From NCBI GenBank assembly GCA_009602725.1, contig WELB01000072.1, positions 299,009 through 309,533 of the forward strand: DNA of 10,525 nt. Direction: 5' to 3'. Positions 8,556 to 10,525 of the stretch are shown here, in pieces. The notes under the pieces were generated by a model. That model saw only the letters and a list, made by a program, of their open reading frames with translations, had not been told where the DNA came from and did not search any database. The translations under genes were made by a program, and so were the position numbers. Each line of letters starts with the position of its first letter. Within the stretch, counting starts at the first letter, position 1. The stretch comes from Spirogloea muscicola (Eukaryota; Streptophyta; Zygnematophyceae; Spirogloeales; Spirogloeaceae).

Positions 8556-9224
8556 TACTTTACTGTCAGCCAAACGTTTTCTTATTATAAGGTCGATCTG
8601 ATCTTCAAGTGTGCCAACTCTTGCTTAGAAATAGTGCAGTCGAGGTCATTGACTGTACAGCCAAGCTTGCCCCGATATACTGAGTTGTCCTTGAAGAGAC
8701 ATTCTACAATATACTTTCCACCTGCAGCTGTTACAACTCGTTCATAGAACAATCTTTCATCCCATGGATAATGCTCATTGTGATTTGGATCACAGCAGGG
8801 CCACTCTGCTGCTCATGAATGCGGCGTGCAGCATTCGATCAGCGCTTACAGACAGGCTGCAAAGCAGTCACCTTTTTGGTGACTGTATTGTCCTTCCATG
8901 TGAAGGCCACCTCCCTGGACCTCTAGCTGCTCATGCAAGGGGAACAGGCAGTGACCCGGTGTTGAGGGAAGCTGGGCGAGCAGCACACATCAATGTCACT
9001 ATTCATTTGCTTGTTAGGAAGGAGCATGTATACCGTATATGCCTCCATCTCACCTCAGCATGTCCAGGTGTATATCGTGCATTTGCGGGCAGGCCGCGCC
9101 TGTGTTGCCATCTCTGCGTTTCGGCATGGCAACTCTTCGCCTGCTGTCACCTACTCCATTTGCGGCTGTTGACTAGAGGTCACTGAGCACCCATTTGTAG
9201 TAGCCACTTGCTTAGATGCGTCAG
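8556..9224. other. Downstream region; 3' UTR at its start, otherwise unassigned
   Basis: The channel stop codon ends at 8555, so the first part must be 3' UTR. I see no clear AATAAA or TGTAA signal close by. A + strand open frame at 8764-9186 (140 codons) is rich in Cys, His, Leu and Arg and ends CCHLLHLRLLTRGH. It has no recognisable domain and is not supported as a gene. Confidence 0.4.
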
Positions 9225-9390
9225 TTGCACTTCCGGCCCTCCAGACCTTGTCCATTTGTTTTTCGGCTGGCATTTCATTGCCCTCGCCTCCTTATGAAGA
9301 GCTTCTTCTCTGATAGTCTCTTTACGTCCTTTTGGGCTGGCCCTTCAGAGCCACTGCCCTAGCAAGAGCACTTTCTGTTTTAGGCCATCA
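9225..9390 (+). repeat. Degenerate right-side copies of the unit 1 family
   Basis: The block CTTCCGGCCCTCCAGACCTT at about 9231-9250, followed by TTTTTCGGCTGG, repeats in weaker form as TTTTGGGCTGG at about 9330, AGCCACTGCCC and GAGCACTTTCT. The order of these blocks matches units 1-3 on the left. AGACCTTGTCCAT also recurs at about 10267-10279. Divergence is high, so the limits are approximate. Confidence 0.55.
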
Positions 9391-9609
9391 ATGACTTCTG
9401 TGCAGGTTTAGGTGGCCACGACACATGGCACAACACCCCTCTAGCCGCAGTCTTGTCAGCTTTCGAGTTTCGGCCTGTTTGCAGCGTGCTCAGGCTAATG
9501 CCCTGCACCAGATAGCTGGGCGAGCTCTAGTTGGTGGCAGAAGGGCTTCGTATCTGACATCTAGTACTCATGCATCGACTAGCGACCTTAATCTTTTGAC
9601 CGTGGTTAC

Positions 9610-9715
9610 TGAGCGGGTCAATCTGCTGTGAGATATGTAGATCTTCAGATGTGTTCGCCTTTAAGCTCGGCCAATTGGCCTACCATTGTTTCAAAAACAC
9701 GAAATTCTTCCTTGT
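9610..9715 (+). repeat. Right copy of diverged direct repeat (module B)
   Basis: This is the same-orientation counterpart of 306-410, starting with the shared TGAGCGGGTCAATCTGCTG. It holds a perfect 12-base palindrome, GGCCAATTGGCC at 9669-9680. It follows degenerate copies of the unit 1 family, as its left counterpart does, so the order of modules is the same on both sides of the gene. Confidence 0.8.
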
Positions 9716-10239
9716 CAGTGGAGATGTGAATAATGGGGTTGATATTTCAAAATTTGTTTGGTCAAACGTAGGTAACCGACAGCAAATGTACGTACCAGCT
9801 TGATTAAGCTTGACCTGAGAGACAACACAACAAGAAACCTCCAACATTCTGCAATAACAAATCCACATTGATACATACACTTTTCCTAGGGTGGAATAAA
9901 GCTCGCTATGTCAACGCTTCTGAATTTGTGCCCTGAGCTACCAATTGTGATGAGACTTTCCCGAAATTTCCAAGCTCGCATACAAACATCAAGCTTGCTC
10001 AACCACCACCGTTTTCACAATCTCATACAGTAACTTACTTTCCAACTGACGTGCATAATAATCAAAATTACTGTTGCAGCACTGTGTCCTTACAGAATTT
10101 GTTCTTAGCAAAGCTGTCAAGTTGGGCCCGTATGTTCGATAGCATCTAAATTTGTCAGCGAATTTATGGCACGTGTATGTGAATGTCCAGCAGAAGGTGT
10201 TTGTTGCAATGCTTAGGGCGATGCCAACATGTGCACCCA
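9716..10239. other. AT-richer intergenic stretch with no gene seen
   Basis: About 520 bases between repeat blocks. Minus-strand open frames at 9680-9880 and 9989-10240 are short, unremarkable in composition and lack any domain. An AATAAA at about 9895-9900 has no coding region near it on the + strand. I see no RNA gene or structured element. Confidence 0.4.
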
Positions 10240-10310
10240 CGTGCTTTTAGCCTTTCTGGCCCCTTCAGACCTTGTCCATCTTCTCGAGCCGGCCTTTCAC
10301 AGAGAAGAAG
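10240..10310 (+). repeat. Direct repeat block related to 9225-9295
   Basis: CTGGCCCCTTCAGACCTTG and the following TTCTCGAGCCGGCCTTTCA resemble the block starting at about 9230 in the same orientation. This places a direct-orientation block immediately before the inverted copy that begins at 10340. Confidence 0.5.
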
Positions 10311-10339
10311 CGCGGCCAGATTAACTGGTGGCTGGGAAA

Positions 10340-10476
10340 GAAGAAAATGCTCGCCCATTGAGAATAGGGGCTGGAACAACCAGCCCGAAAAAGAATGAAC
10401 AGAGTACGAGAAGGGGGCCAGGGAAGCGCTAAGTAACAGAAACTAAGCAGCTACGAGACACTCAGTAACCCCTGCT
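10340..10476 (-). repeat. Right copy of long inverted repeat
   Basis: The reverse complement of this stretch matches 64-201 almost base for base (one indel in the CCC/CCCC run and a few substitutions around the GTAGCTGCTTAGTTTC segment). The hairpin is conserved (GGGCTGG 10368-10374 with CCAGCCC 10380-10386). With the left copy it frames the whole gene about 10.1 kb apart. Confidence 0.9.
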
Positions 10477-10509
10477 GGTCCATTCCTTTGGCTCTCAACG
10501 GCCCCCCGG

Positions 10510-10525
10510 CCCCCCCCCCCCCCCC
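10510..10525. repeat. Poly-C run at window end
   Basis: Sixteen C residues follow a GC-rich GGCCCCCCGG-type stretch and end the sequence. This looks like a contig edge or a sequencing and assembly stop in a homopolymer more than a biological element. Confidence 0.8.

Noticed and set aside
8764-9186. 140-codon + strand open frame downstream of the channel gene
   Set aside because: It has no recognisable motif, an unusual Cys/His/Leu/Arg composition, and no splice or regulatory context; chance is more likely.
9680-10240. Minus-strand open frames of 66 and 83 codons
   Set aside because: They are short, lie in AT-rich DNA beside repeats, and show no family features.
10502-10525. Telomere-like or functional C-rich tract
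   Set aside because: A single uninterrupted C run with no repeating hexamer or heptamer is better read as an edge artefact.

Overview
The window reads as nuclear DNA of a eukaryote, most likely a unicellular alga or protist. One intron-rich gene runs along the + strand with small exons and GT-AG introns of about 60 to 380 bases. There are no bacterial-style operons and no ribosome binding sites. The lineage cannot be fixed from the sequence. The 16-C homopolymer at the right edge and repeats at both edges suggest that this is a whole contig whose ends fall in repeats.

Main content (1246-8555, + strand): a complete, probably functional channel gene of the BK/Slo (calcium-activated, RCK-containing) potassium channel class. 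I rebuilt it by hand as 21 exons and 20 introns. The reading phase closes at every junction, and the product is about 1148 residues. In order the protein has a cytosolic N-terminus, S1-S4, S5, a pore loop with the TVGYGD selectivity filter, S6, RCK1, a long acidic and cysteine-containing linker, and RCK2 ending at a TGA stop. The cytosolic tandem RCK domains would form the gating ring, which ligand binding expands to open the S6 gate.

Left flank (1-1245): pyrimidine-rich repeat units (about 64-570) with a conserved hairpin, then a GC-rich stretch and presumptive promoter region. The flank has open minus-strand frames that I cannot identify. Right flank (8556-10525): an unassigned region with one unconvincing + strand open frame. 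It is followed by diverged copies of the same repeat modules (about 9225-9715), an AT-richer stretch without a gene, and an inverted copy (10340-10476) of the left-end repeat.

The most notable points are an S4 poor in arginine, no visible calcium bowl in RCK2 but an acidic run at the end of RCK1, an in-frame alternative acceptor between S2 and S3 that would add exactly 23 codons, a possible double frameshift in the RCK linker, and matching repeats on both sides of the gene in direct and inverted orientation.
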